Below the pieces are notes generated by a model. The model saw only the letters and a list, made by a program, of their open reading frames with translations. It was not told the origin of the DNA and did no database searches. The translations under genes and the position numbers were made by a program. Shown here in pieces: positions 52,305 through 59,814 of a DNA stretch of 64,000 bases. This DNA is from a virus: positions 1 to 64,000 of IMG/VR virus record IMGVR_UViG_3300050821_022567. One strand, written 5' to 3'. The first letter of the stretch is position 1, and every line of letters begins with the position of its first letter.

Positions 52305-52810
52305 GAGGCCACCTTCCACTGCGACGACGGCCGCCCGCTCGCCCTCATCTCCTCGCGCAGACAGCCGCACGATCGAACCTTCGCCGCCCGCAGAAGCCTC
52401 GCCTGGACCGTGCAGGTCCCGCCGCACGCGCAGGCGCACCGCCAAAGCGCCTGCCCGTCGCCCGTGCGACCCGCGCGCTCCACCGGCCGCAGGCGTTCGA
52501 CGGAGGGGGGCGTCGCGCCGCGCGGCCGCCGGGGGCGGCGCTCGACCGGCGGGAGGAGCACGAGATCGACCCGCTCGTCCCCGATCCACGCGATCCCCTC
52601 GGCGGTGAGCGCGAGGACGCCCGCCTCCGCCCGGGCGAGCCCCTCGAGTTCCAACCACGGGCCGAGACTCTCCGCGTGCGCGTACGAGACCCCGCGCGCG
52701 ACGGAGAAGCGGACACACTCCGATCGCGTCCGCGGCGCGGTGCGGAGGAAGGCCGCGAGGGGCCGCGCCCACTCCCCCCACCGGGGGTCGCTGGAGGGGG
52801 GAGCATTCAT
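52301..52810 (-). CDS. Winged-helix-like protein with a C-terminal zinc finger, 169 aa
   Basis: ATG at 52808-52810. Residues 10-70 look winged-helical (LAAFLRTAPRTRSECVRFSV, LELEGLARAEAGVLALTAEG). The C-terminal 60 residues have WRCACACGGTCTVQARLLRA and VRSCGCLREE, a zinc finger often seen beside HNH or AP2-type proteins in phages. Probably binds DNA. Regulatory or homing-related function is possible. Confidence 0.55.
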   Translation of the reverse strand: MNAPPSSDPRWGEWARPLAAFLRTAPRTRSECVRFSVARGVSYAHAESLGPWLELEGLARAEAGVLALTAEGIAWIGDERVDLVLLPPVERRPRRPRGATPPSVERLRPVERAGRTGDGQALWRCACACGGTCTVQARLLRAAKVRSCGCLREEMRASGRPSSQWKVAS

Positions 52811-53157
52811 CGGCGCCCCCGCTCTTGGATGGTCTTGAGCAAGTGCTCGCCGATCGTGGACGCCGTATCTCCGACGCCGTACGCGACCTCGAGGTTCGTT
52901 TCGAGATCGCGGATTGTCCCCGCCCGTTGCGCGTACCGCTCGCTCACTCGGAGCCCCTCGAGCGGCACGCAAGCAGGACAGAAGAACTGCGTCCCGCCGG
53001 GGGCGACACGCGATCGCCAGCCCGTCTCGCACGCCTTGAGCACGATCGACGTGTCGAGGTGAAACGGGATGCTCACCGACGCCGAGGAAGGGAGCCCGAC
53101 CAAGTGGCAGCGGCTGCACGCCACAGCGCGCGCGTGGAGCGTGACGAGGGCGTCCAT
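52807..53157 (-). CDS. Zinc-binding hypothetical protein, 116 aa
   Basis: ATG at 53155-53157, coupled by TGATG to the membrane peptide. CSRCHLVGLP near residue 14 and FFCPACVPLEG near 60 form a four-cysteine ribbon. The C-terminal half is helical (RAGTIRDLETNLEVAYGVGD). Function unknown. Confidence 0.55.
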   Translation of the reverse strand: MDALVTLHARAVACSRCHLVGLPSSASVSIPFHLDTSIVLKACETGWRSRVAPGGTQFFCPACVPLEGLRVSERYAQRAGTIRDLETNLEVAYGVGDTASTIGEHLLKTIQERGRR

Positions 53158-53315
53158 CACTGCGCCCGCTCCCCGTCGAGCACTTCCACCACCGCCAGCA
53201 CCGGCAGCATGACGAGCACCACGAACAGCCCGCCCGCCACACCGCACGCCGTTGCGGCTACGCGATTAGCCACACTGCGCGGAACCCGGCCCCTACTTGC
53301 ACGTTCGCCAACCAT
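53157..53315 (-). CDS. Small membrane protein, 52 aa
   Basis: ATG at 53313-53315 with GGAGG seven bases upstream, a very good start. The N-terminus is Arg-rich and includes V-A-N-R-V-A, encoded by copy 2 of the GGCTAA element. The C-terminal half is one membrane helix (GGLFVVLVMLPVLAVVEVLD). Too short for common gene finders. It is the first gene downstream of a 205-base gap holding copy 3 of the element. Confidence 0.6.
   Translation of the reverse strand: MVGERASRGRVPRSVANRVAATACGVAGGLFVVLVMLPVLAVVEVLDGERAQ
53256..53271 (-). promoter_or_regulatory. GGCTAA-N4-RTAGCC element, copy 2
   Basis: Minus strand GGCTAATCGCGTAGCC, a perfect match, inside the start of the 52-aa membrane gene and 99 bases upstream of the 52807-53157 start codon. 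Copy 3 lies 151 bases further upstream. Confidence 0.55.
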
Positions 53316-53406
53316 AGCGCCTCCTTCGATTGGACCCGCGGACCTCGCCCGCTGGGATACTGCACCCTCGCCGCGCGCGCCCTTTGGACGCAGTCGCCGC
53401 GACTAT

Positions 53407-53422
53407 GGCTATCGTTTTAGCC
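53407..53422 (-). promoter_or_regulatory. GGCTAA-N4-RTAGCC element, copy 3, in a gene-free gap
   Basis: Minus strand GGCTAAAACGATAGCC, perfect arms, 92 bases before the start of the membrane gene. It lies in 53316-53520, where no gene is visible, so this copy cannot be explained by protein coding. The gap also holds three copies of TTTGGAC. This is the best candidate for a pure regulatory copy. Confidence 0.6.
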
Positions 53423-53520
53423 GATCACCCCATGCGTTCGTCTCATCTCTCTCGCGTCTCCGTTTCGGCTGCGTGTCGCGTGATCTAGAGTCTGCTTTGG
53501 ACATCACCGGATTGTTTGGA

Positions 53521-54120
53521 CTAATGCATGTTGAAGCCGATGAGGAAGACGCGACCGCCGAGCGTGACTTCCTTTTGGAACGCGACGGACCAGTCGTCGG
53601 CGCGGTCGCGCTCCGCTTTGAACCGGCGGACCTGGCGAGGCTTCCGCTTCTCCGCCGCGCGGAGGTTCAGGAAGCAGCTCCGCGACGGCTGCTCCTCGAG
53701 CACCGCGCGCTGCTCCTCGATGAACGCTTCCAGCGCATCCTTCAGCGCGGCGCGCGTCGCCTCGTCGAAGTAGCGCTCCCACCCTTCGTCGCGCACGGCG
53801 TCGGCGTGCAGGTGCCGGATGCGGTCGTAGATGTGCCGCGCGACGTGGCTCGGGAGTCCGGCAGCGAAGATGACGCCGTGGAAGCCGCGCGGTGGCGTCT
53901 TGCCGGCCACGAAGCCCATCCCGCGGAAGCAGTCGTCGTAGACGAACGGCGCCCAGCGCTTCCCGCACGGGCACGGCTGCCAAAGTCTGCGCGGCTGGAC
54001 GGGGTCCTCGTCGGCCGATGGGAGAAGCGCGTACGGCTCCGCGTCGTCGCGCCGCTCGGGCCCGCGCCCGTGGCAGAAGCCGCACGGCGGCGGCGGGCGT
54101 TCTCGCCAAAGAGCGGGCAT
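53521..54120 (-). CDS. Hypothetical zinc-binding protein, 199 aa
   Basis: ATG at 54118-54120 (TGATG). N-terminal CGFCHGRGPE and CPCGKRWAPFVYDDCFRGMG give a zinc site of the kind found in some DnaC-like and helicase-loader proteins. The middle is PPRGFHGVIFAAGLPSHVAR, and the C-terminal half is a long helix (KDALEAFIEEQRAVLEEQPS) with a basic end. No Walker motif is seen, so it is not an ATPase. Role unknown. Confidence 0.55.
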   Translation of the reverse strand: MPALWRERPPPPCGFCHGRGPERRDDAEPYALLPSADEDPVQPRRLWQPCPCGKRWAPFVYDDCFRGMGFVAGKTPPRGFHGVIFAAGLPSHVARHIYDRIRHLHADAVRDEGWERYFDEATRAALKDALEAFIEEQRAVLEEQPSRSCFLNLRAAEKRKPRQVRRFKAERDRADDWSVAFQKEVTLGGRVFLIGFNMH

Positions 54121-54860
54121 CAGGCCGCACTCCCGGGCTTCTGCTTCGGCGAGAGAAACCCTTCGGTGAGGAAACCCGGCTCGGCCGCCCGCACGGCGTC
54201 GAGGACCTCCGCCGCCGCCCCGTCCTCGCCGGAGCGCTGGACCACGTACTGAAGCGCGGGGCGGAGGCATCGCCGCAGCTTCGAGATCTGGGCGTCCTGC
54301 GTCTCGATGTGGCGCGCCATCCGGTCGTCGTGACGGACCTGGGCGCTAACCACGGCTTTGCGGTGAAGCGTGGCCGACTTCCGGACGTCGTGCGCGCGAT
54401 CCCTCAGAAGCCGGGAGCGTTCGACGCGCATGCTTTCCTGCAGCGCCTCCTTTTCCCATTCGAAGCGGTCCCGTTGCAGTTTCAGGAAGGCGCGGAGCTC
54501 GGCGGCCGCCCAGTGCTTCTTCGCCGGCGGCACGATGACCGATTGCGGCTTTGGGCGCTCGGCCAGCTCCCGCATCATCTCCGCCTCGAGCTCGGTGAGG
54601 CGCCGGCCGCCCATGGGGCCGTGCCGCGGGAAGACGGTCACGCAGACGAGCGTCCCCTCGTCCTCCCCTTTGACGACCAGGATGCACGGCGGGTCGGCGA
54701 TCTCGTACTGCCGCTGGCCGAGGAGCGTCTTGTCGGGGAGCCGCGTGGCCTGCTCCGCGTGCTCTTCGAGGTAGTGCCTCGCCTTCACGTAGCCCCACTC
54801 GGGGGCGACCCGGTCGACGAAGCGCTCGACCGCGTGTTCGGTGATCGCCATCTTGGGCAT
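54120..54860 (-). CDS. DUF4258-like domain fused to a long coiled coil, 246 aa
   Basis: Residues 3-85 (MAITEHAVERFVDRVAPEWG, QYEIADPPCILVVKGEDEGT, LVCVTVF) resemble DUF4258/RelE-fold small proteins, with the early conserved His/Arg pair. Residues 110-215 are a charged coiled coil. The end is Gly/Pro/Lys-rich. RelE-fold proteins in phages can be RNA-cleaving or structural, and no toxin activity can be read from this. TGATG coupling to the next gene. Confidence 0.5.
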   Translation of the reverse strand: MPKMAITEHAVERFVDRVAPEWGYVKARHYLEEHAEQATRLPDKTLLGQRQYEIADPPCILVVKGEDEGTLVCVTVFPRHGPMGGRRLTELEAEMMRELAERPKPQSVIVPPAKKHWAAAELRAFLKLQRDRFEWEKEALQESMRVERSRLLRDRAHDVRKSATLHRKAVVSAQVRHDDRMARHIETQDAQISKLRRCLRPALQYVVQRSGEDGAAAEVLDAVRAAEPGFLTEGFLSPKQKPGSAA

Positions 54861-55159
54861 CAGCTGTCCTCCTCGTCATCGACACGGGCGACGCCCAGGT
54901 GAGCGCCGAGGTTCAGGCCGACGCTTGGCGTCGACCCGTTGGTTTGGACTACGCGGCGCTTTCGGGCGCGGCGCGGTTTGGAATCCGGTGGGGCCGCCCT
55001 CCGGACGAACACGAGCAGGTTCGGCAGCGCGGAGAAGCGCCCGCGCGGCCCGGTGAGCAAGACCATCACGCCGTCGAAGCCTTGCACCCTCCACTCGCCT
55101 TTCTCAAAGGCGTGGGTGACGACGTCGCCGACGAGGATGTCCTGCCCCGAGTACTTCAT
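54860..55159 (-). CDS. Hypothetical protein, 99 aa
   Basis: ATG at 55157-55159. KOW/SH3-like start (YSGQDILVGDVVTHAFEKGE, WRVQGFDGVMVLLTGP), then a basic stretch (SKPRRARKRRVVQTNG). Could bind nucleic acid. Coupled to the ASCH gene by ATGA. Confidence 0.5.
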   Translation of the reverse strand: MKYSGQDILVGDVVTHAFEKGEWRVQGFDGVMVLLTGPRGRFSALPNLLVFVRRAAPPDSKPRRARKRRVVQTNGSTPSVGLNLGAHLGVARVDDEEDS

Positions 55160-55626
55160 GCGGCGGCTCCGAGGTGCGCCTCGACCTGGGCGAGGACGTC
55201 GGGTGGCACGTCGAAGAAGGAGAGCGCCCCCTTGCACGGGACGAAGGGGATCGGGCGGACGTTCTCGAGGACGAACCCCCACTGCTCCGGGAAGTGCCAC
55301 CGCCACTCGAGACCCGCCGGATAGCAGCCGACGTGGAGTGCCTCCTGCGAATCGCGCGGGGCGATCACCTCGACGAGCTTCGCGATGCCGACGATCCCCC
55401 CGCGTTCGGTCTCCTTCCAGCCTGGCATCCGCTGGGCGAGCTTCGCGTCGACGTTCTGCGCGAACATGAGCGCGTCGAAGTGTTCGTCTTCGGTGCAGCC
55501 CTTCGCTGCGTGGATGAGGAAGTCGCCGCGGAAGGGCGTACGCCAGCGGCGATTCTCGATCGACTTCCCGTTGAGGACGAGCCACGCCCACGGCTGGCGC
55601 AACGACAGGGCCTTGATGTAGCTCAC
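55156..55626 (-). CDS. ASCH domain protein
   Basis: 156 aa. ALSLRQPWAWLVLNGKSIEN, RRWRTPFRGDFLIHAAKG, GGIVGIAKLVEVI and QWGFVLENVRPIPFVPCKGA are standard ASCH/PUA-like marks. ASCH proteins bind RNA or modified nucleotides and some act as amidohydrolases. Length is usual. ATGA overlap with the endonuclease VII gene. A second ASCH-like protein is at 57246-57893. Confidence 0.8.
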   Translation of the reverse strand: MSYIKALSLRQPWAWLVLNGKSIENRRWRTPFRGDFLIHAAKGCTEDEHFDALMFAQNVDAKLAQRMPGWKETERGGIVGIAKLVEVIAPRDSQEALHVGCYPAGLEWRWHFPEQWGFVLENVRPIPFVPCKGALSFFDVPPDVLAQVEAHLGAAA

Positions 55627-56294
55627 GCGATTTGGACCTTCTCGTCAACGATCCCCGGGGAGAAGCCGACGAACCCGGACGGCGGCGGCGCCGCTTCTGC
55701 CGGCGGCACGAAGCCAGCGGCGCGTAGAGCCGATTCGATCTCGTCAGCGTACTCCGCGTCAGCCTCAGACCCATGGCTCCCCGCACGTCGGCGCTGCGCA
55801 TATTCGTAGAGAATGTCTTGCGCACAAGGGTCGTCATACGGGACAAGGACGACTCCTCTGGTCGTGTCCCTTATATATTGCAAGGCCGCCAGCAACCAGG
55901 TGGTCTCGTCGCCTCGTCCTCCCAGCCTAGTGTTACACCGAAGGCACAAAAGCCCACGGAACCTGCCGGTTACATGGTCATGATCGACGCAAGGAAATGG
56001 GTTCTTGTGGACCTCGCCAGGCATGTGTTCTGGAGAGAATGGCAACGAGCAGATAGCGCACTTGTTATCTTGCGCTGCGAGCACCTTGTCGAATCCAGCC
56101 CTGTTGATCCCGAAGGCACGAATCATTTTCATGTAGAAAGCGTTCGGCGCACACGCCTCGCACCAGAGTTGGCTTCTGCTGGTTGGCTGATATTCTCCCG
56201 CGCAGAATTCGCACGCACGCGGCACCAGGCTCTTGCGGGTGTGAGCCCAGGTCCTCCCCATCGGGGCTTTTTCGTCGATGAGATGCTTGGTCAT
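55623..56294 (-). CDS. Recombination endonuclease VII
   Basis: 223 aa. N-terminal CEFCAGEYQ...CEACAP zinc pair, then the endonuclease VII core: KCAICSLPF, CVDHDHVTGRFRGLLCLRCN, TRLGG. The catalytic His pair in VDHDHVTG and both Cys pairs are intact. These HNH-type enzymes resolve branched phage DNA before packaging. The C-terminal 60 residues are disordered. AGGAG before the ATG. The DNA is less GC-rich than in the neighbouring genes. It is followed by SSB in the same direction. Confidence 0.88.
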   Translation of the reverse strand: MTKHLIDEKAPMGRTWAHTRKSLVPRACEFCAGEYQPTSRSQLWCEACAPNAFYMKMIRAFGINRAGFDKVLAAQDNKCAICSLPFSPEHMPGEVHKNPFPCVDHDHVTGRFRGLLCLRCNTRLGGRGDETTWLLAALQYIRDTTRGVVLVPYDDPCAQDILYEYAQRRRAGSHGSEADAEYADEIESALRAAGFVPPAEAAPPPSGFVGFSPGIVDEKVQIA

Positions 56295-56306
56295 GTTCGC
56301 TCCTGT

Positions 56307-56792
56307 TCAGAAAGGAATCTCGTCGTCGCCGCCACCACCCAAGCCCTCGTCGAAGTCGTCCTGCGGCAGGGGCGCGTTGCCACCCCCACCGCCTCCGCCC
56401 GCGGGCGCGCGCTGGCCGCTCCCTCGGCTTCCACCGCCCCCGCCCTGGCTGTCCCCGCCGCGGCCGCCGCCGCAGAGAACGACGTTCTCGACCTGCACGT
56501 CGGTCGCGTAGCGCTTCTCGCCGTTCTTCTCGTAGGAGCGCGTCTGCAGCCGCCCCTCGACATAGATGCGGTCTCCCTTCTTCAGGATCTTCGCGAGCCC
56601 CTCGGCGCGCTTCCCCCAGCAGACCGCGGTGTGCCAGTCGGTCTGTTCCTGCCGGGTGTTGTTCTTGTCGAGGTAGGACCGCATCGTCGCGATGCGGAGG
56701 TTCATGACCGCCTGTCCGCCGTTGAGCATCTTGAGCTCCGGGTCGGCGCCGAGGTTCCCCAATAGCTGGACCCTGTTTAGACCTTCCGCCAT
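56307..56792 (-). CDS. ssb: Single-stranded DNA-binding protein
   Basis: 161 aa. OB fold at 1-108 (LNRVQLLGNLGADPELKMLN, MNLRIATMRSYLDKNNTRQE, WHTAVCWGKRAEGLAKILKK, GDRIYVEGRLQTRSYEKNGE). A long Gly-rich linker follows, then an acidic tail ending DDEIPF, the tip that recruits repair and replication enzymes. AGGAAGG before the ATG. Typical bacterial-type SSB. Confidence 0.93.
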   Translation of the reverse strand: MAEGLNRVQLLGNLGADPELKMLNGGQAVMNLRIATMRSYLDKNNTRQEQTDWHTAVCWGKRAEGLAKILKKGDRIYVEGRLQTRSYEKNGEKRYATDVQVENVVLCGGGRGGDSQGGGGGSRGSGQRAPAGGGGGGGNAPLPQDDFDEGLGGGGDDEIPF

Positions 56793-56793
56793 G

Positions 56794-57249
56794 TCAGCCT
56801 TCCTTTGGCGGCGCGATGCCCGGCCGCATGTTCGTCTGCCCGAGAATCGCGGCGTGCCAGTTGGCGAGCGCAGCGGCGGAGGAGATCGTGTGGTGGAGCG
56901 CCTTCTCCACGTTCCCCGCGAGGTGAGCGGTGAGCGCCTTGCCCGCGAGGTACCCGATGAGCCAGAACCAGTCGGACGGCTCTTTGCCCCCGTCGTGGTC
57001 GGAGCCCCAGCGTTCCCGCTGATGCGCGACCTCGAGCTTCACGCCTTCCACGAAGGACGTCGTCTCGGGCGTGTTGAGCTTCGCTTCCAGATCGGCGATC
57101 CGAGTCCGGAGCCGGGCCTTCTCGCACTCGTGGCAGAGCGGCGGGTCGGTGGGCTCGCACCCGTCGTCGAGCGCGATGCCGTGATGGCAATCGACGCAGT
57201 CCGAAGTGTCGGGGTCGTAGTCGATGTCGTCCCGTTCCTCGTCGCTCAC
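56794..57249 (-). CDS. Hypothetical zinc-site protein, 151 aa
   Basis: GTG at 57247-57249 (GTGA). DCVDCHHGIALDDGCE and LCHECEKARLRTRI form a zinc site, followed by a coiled coil. The second half (VEGVKLEVAHQRERWGSDHD, DWFWLIGYLAGKALTAHLAG, HHTISSAAALANWHAAI) is a helical module common in phage proteins without known role. Confidence 0.6.
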   Translation of the reverse strand: MSDEERDDIDYDPDTSDCVDCHHGIALDDGCEPTDPPLCHECEKARLRTRIADLEAKLNTPETTSFVEGVKLEVAHQRERWGSDHDGGKEPSDWFWLIGYLAGKALTAHLAGNVEKALHHTISSAAALANWHAAILGQTNMRPGIAPPKEG

Positions 57250-57893
57250 GTTCCCTCCAAGCGTTTGAAGGAGACGACCCAGACCCACGGATTCGAGGAC
57301 CACGGAGCGCGGGACGCGTTGATCTGGTCCCAGAGCGTCGCGTACGCCTCGACCGCGGTGCTGCCAACGTCGTCGCCGCGAACGCCTTGCACACCGAAGA
57401 TCGACCCGTTCGGGAGTCGGAACTCGTGGATTCCCTCTGCGCGCGCGTCCTCTTCCGTGATCGCCTGAAGCCGCTCGACGCGGACGCTGGTGATCTCGAG
57501 CGTGATGCGCGATTGGTGTCGGCGCATAAAGATCGACGGGGTCCATCGCATTGGGTCAACCGGGACTCGCTTCCCGGTCTGCGGGTCGTTCGTGATCGGC
57601 TCGCCATCGGCACGGTAGACGAGGCGATGTCCGTTTCCGGTGAGTAAGGCCCACGTCTCGCGCACCCATAGATGATCGCCAGGGAGGCCGTATGGGCACC
57701 GGACGAACGACGATGAGCCCCCCGCCTCTGCCCCCGCAATCCACCAAAGATCGTTCGGCTGAGTGCCGATAACGTCCTTCGTGACCGCAACTGATCCTCC
57801 CGCACCACGCACGATTCGGCGGGTCTGCGTCTTGGTCCCATCGAGTATCGCGTGGACCATCGGAGCGCTGAAGAGAATCGGCCTGGTCTTCAC
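57246..57893 (-). CDS. ASCH-like phage protein, 215 aa
   Basis: PILFSAPMVHAILDGTKTQT, RRIVRG, YGLPGDHLWVRETWALL, MRRHQSRITLEITSVRVERL, ITEEDARAEGIHEF and NPWVWVVSFKRLE follow the common phage pattern of ASCH-fold proteins (substrate loop TKTQTRR, then LWVRETW). Function of this group is unknown, possibly tied to modified RNA or nucleotides. GTGA overlap with the gene that follows it. Confidence 0.75.
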   Translation of the reverse strand: MKTRPILFSAPMVHAILDGTKTQTRRIVRGAGGSVAVTKDVIGTQPNDLWWIAGAEAGGSSSFVRCPYGLPGDHLWVRETWALLTGNGHRLVYRADGEPITNDPQTGKRVPVDPMRWTPSIFMRRHQSRITLEITSVRVERLQAITEEDARAEGIHEFRLPNGSIFGVQGVRGDDVGSTAVEAYATLWDQINASRAPWSSNPWVWVVSFKRLEGT

Positions 57894-58075
57894 GACGCCG
57901 CCCCCGGTCCTTCGAACTTGATCCGCGCGATCTCCTCCTTCGTCGCCCCGGCCTCCGCTAGTTCGCGACGCAGGAGTCGTTCATCGCTCGTGTGGACGAT
58001 GACGGAGCCGCCCTCGCGCAAGGCTTCGAGCGTCGCGCGGCAGAAGGAGTCCTCCGCCTTGGGACGGGGGCTCAC
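57890..58075 (-). CDS. Hypothetical protein, 61 aa
   Basis: Overlaps both neighbours. It reads MSPRPKAEDSFCRATLEALR, then GGSVIVHTSDERLLRRELAE and AGATKEEIARIKFEGP. A small helical protein with no recognised motif. Confidence 0.5.
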   Translation of the reverse strand: MSPRPKAEDSFCRATLEALREGGSVIVHTSDERLLRRELAEAGATKEEIARIKFEGPGAAS

Positions 58076-58515
58076 GGTCCGCCCTCGTAGCGCATGGCCG
58101 CGAGTTCGGCGGGCAGTTCCCGGACCTCCACGCTGCCGAGCGGCCAGCTCTCGCGCGCGAGCCGCGCCTCCATCTCCTCCTTCGTCCCCTGCTCGTAGCG
58201 GGGCCCTGGGATGCCTGCGCCCTGACCCCAGTGAGGTTCCTCAACACGCACGCCCGCAAGGGACGATCGCCCAAAGAACCAAAAGCCCCATCGCTTCGGG
58301 GGCGGCTCCGCGATGCCGGTCTTCCCCGCCGACGTTATCGCGGCCATCTGCACCTTCAGCCGCTCGACGTCGGTCTCCAGATCCACCACGCGCCGGTGGA
58401 GCGCTGGGATGTCCACCGAGACGGAGTAGATGAGCCCGCAGCGGCAGTGCCACACCGCACCGCTCGGGCCCCCGAGGGCAACCTCCGAAAGCTTGGTTCC
58501 GCATGCGCACTTCAT
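58072..58515 (-). CDS. Hypothetical zinc-ribbon protein, 147 aa
   Basis: CACGTKLSE and WHCRCGLIYS near the N-terminus form a zinc ribbon. Residues 40-62 are a coiled coil (LHRRVVDLETDVERLKVQMA). The rest is disordered. Function unknown. Confidence 0.5.
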   Translation of the reverse strand: MKCACGTKLSEVALGGPSGAVWHCRCGLIYSVSVDIPALHRRVVDLETDVERLKVQMAAITSAGKTGIAEPPPKRWGFWFFGRSSLAGVRVEEPHWGQGAGIPGPRYEQGTKEEMEARLARESWPLGSVEVRELPAELAAMRYEGGP

Positions 58516-58528
58516 CGCTTCGCTCCCT

Positions 58529-59284
58529 TCACGACGCCGCCTTCACCGGCGAAGGCGCCCGCCAGTTGCTCTTCGCCCGCTCCGTTAGGATGCGGACGCG
58601 CATCTTGTAGATGGCGTCCTCGAAGGATTCGGCGTTCACGCCCATCCAGCTGACCGGGCCCTTGCTTCCTCCGAGGTCGATCGCCGGCTTGAAGTCGAAG
58701 GAGACGAACGACCGCGTGACGACGAGCGCCGGAAAGAGCCTCGATCGGAACCGCCCGCGCGAGAGCGTGAGCGTGCAGGCTTGAGGCCCTTCGTCGAGTT
58801 CGATCGTGTCTTCGCGCTGAGCGAGATCCTCCTCGTCTCCGATGCGCTGGCCGGGATGCCCAAACGGATGCCAGGCTCCACGGCGCCAGGGCGCCGCACG
58901 CCGGCTCCATTCATGAGCGGGGGCGAAGACGTCCCACCAAACGGCCCAGTCGAAGATCCGGAGCGAGGTCTCGTACTCTTGGAACGCCACGGTCTGCACG
59001 CCGAGCGCACGCAGCACGGCGCGGATCTCGCGCGCCACCTTCCACGACTGGAAGCCGAGGTGAAGCCCGACGGGCGGGACGCACGCCTGGACCTTGACGA
59101 GGTCCTCGCCGTCGAGACTCCCATCGCCTCCGATCGCAAAGCGACCGCTCGGGAAGAGGACCTGCGCCGAGAAGTGACCGACGCCCGCGACGTGGAGGTG
59201 GTACTCGCGATTGAATCGTTCGCTGCCCTCCTGCGCAGCGCGGTCGATCGTGTGGAGACGGAAGGGTGGCTCGTGCTCGGTCAT
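58529..59284 (-). CDS. Hypothetical protein, 251 aa
   Basis: ATG at 59282-59284 with AAAGGAA upstream. Begins MTEHEPPFRLHTIDRAAQEG and is a compact alpha/beta protein (ALGVQTVAFQEYETSLRIFD, WWDVFAPAHEWSRRAAPWRR). The shorter and longer alternative frames are noise. No family recognised. Confidence 0.55.
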   Translation of the reverse strand: MTEHEPPFRLHTIDRAAQEGSERFNREYHLHVAGVGHFSAQVLFPSGRFAIGGDGSLDGEDLVKVQACVPPVGLHLGFQSWKVAREIRAVLRALGVQTVAFQEYETSLRIFDWAVWWDVFAPAHEWSRRAAPWRRGAWHPFGHPGQRIGDEEDLAQREDTIELDEGPQACTLTLSRGRFRSRLFPALVVTRSFVSFDFKPAIDLGGSKGPVSWMGVNAESFEDAIYKMRVRILTERAKSNWRAPSPVKAAS

Positions 59285-59814
59285 GGGGTTCCTTTCTTCT
59301 TCGCTTCGTTCTCGAGCGCGCGCTTGCGGCGTCGCTCTCGTTTGGCCTCTGCGGCAGAGAGCCGCTCCGCCGCTCCCGCGCGCTCGACGAATTGCATCGC
59401 GTCGCGGTGATCGTCCGACGGGACGACGAGCGCGCCACGCTCGGGGGCTGGCCGCCGCCGCACCGCACGCACCGCACGCACCTCCTCGACTTCCGTCCCG
59501 ACCGTGAGGCCGGACTGCGCGATCGCCCGGTGAAGATCTGCGACCGGATCTGCGTTTCGGACGGTCCAGTCCGTGCTCTCCGCCCGAGTAAGCGTGACTC
59601 GCCCTTGCTCTTCGTCGCGCAGCTTTCGGCGGAAGATCCGCTCGCGCTCGTCCTCGATTGTGGACAAGCTCGCCGCGGCTCGCTCCCGCGCCTCGCGCTC
59701 TTCCTCCGGAGAAAGCGGAGGGAAGAACTCGCGCCGAGGAGGCCCGGACTGGACGAGCCCGGCGAGACCGAGCGACGCCAGCGCGAGCACGACTCTGGAC
59801 CGCAGCGGGATCAC
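59281..59814 (-). CDS. Membrane-anchored helical protein, 177 aa
   Basis: GTG at 59812-59814. An N-terminal hydrophobic stretch (SRVVLALASLGLAGLVQSGP) may be a signal or anchor. It is followed by a charged helical region (LSPEEEREARERAAASLSTI, ERERIFRRKLRDEEQGRVTL) and a basic end. Copy 4 of the GGCTAA element lies 20 bases before the start. No family recognised. Confidence 0.5.
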   Translation of the reverse strand: MIPLRSRVVLALASLGLAGLVQSGPPRREFFPPLSPEEEREARERAAASLSTIEDERERIFRRKLRDEEQGRVTLTRAESTDWTVRNADPVADLHRAIAQSGLTVGTEVEEVRAVRAVRRRPAPERGALVVPSDDHRDAMQFVERAGAAERLSAAEAKRERRRKRALENEAKKKGTP

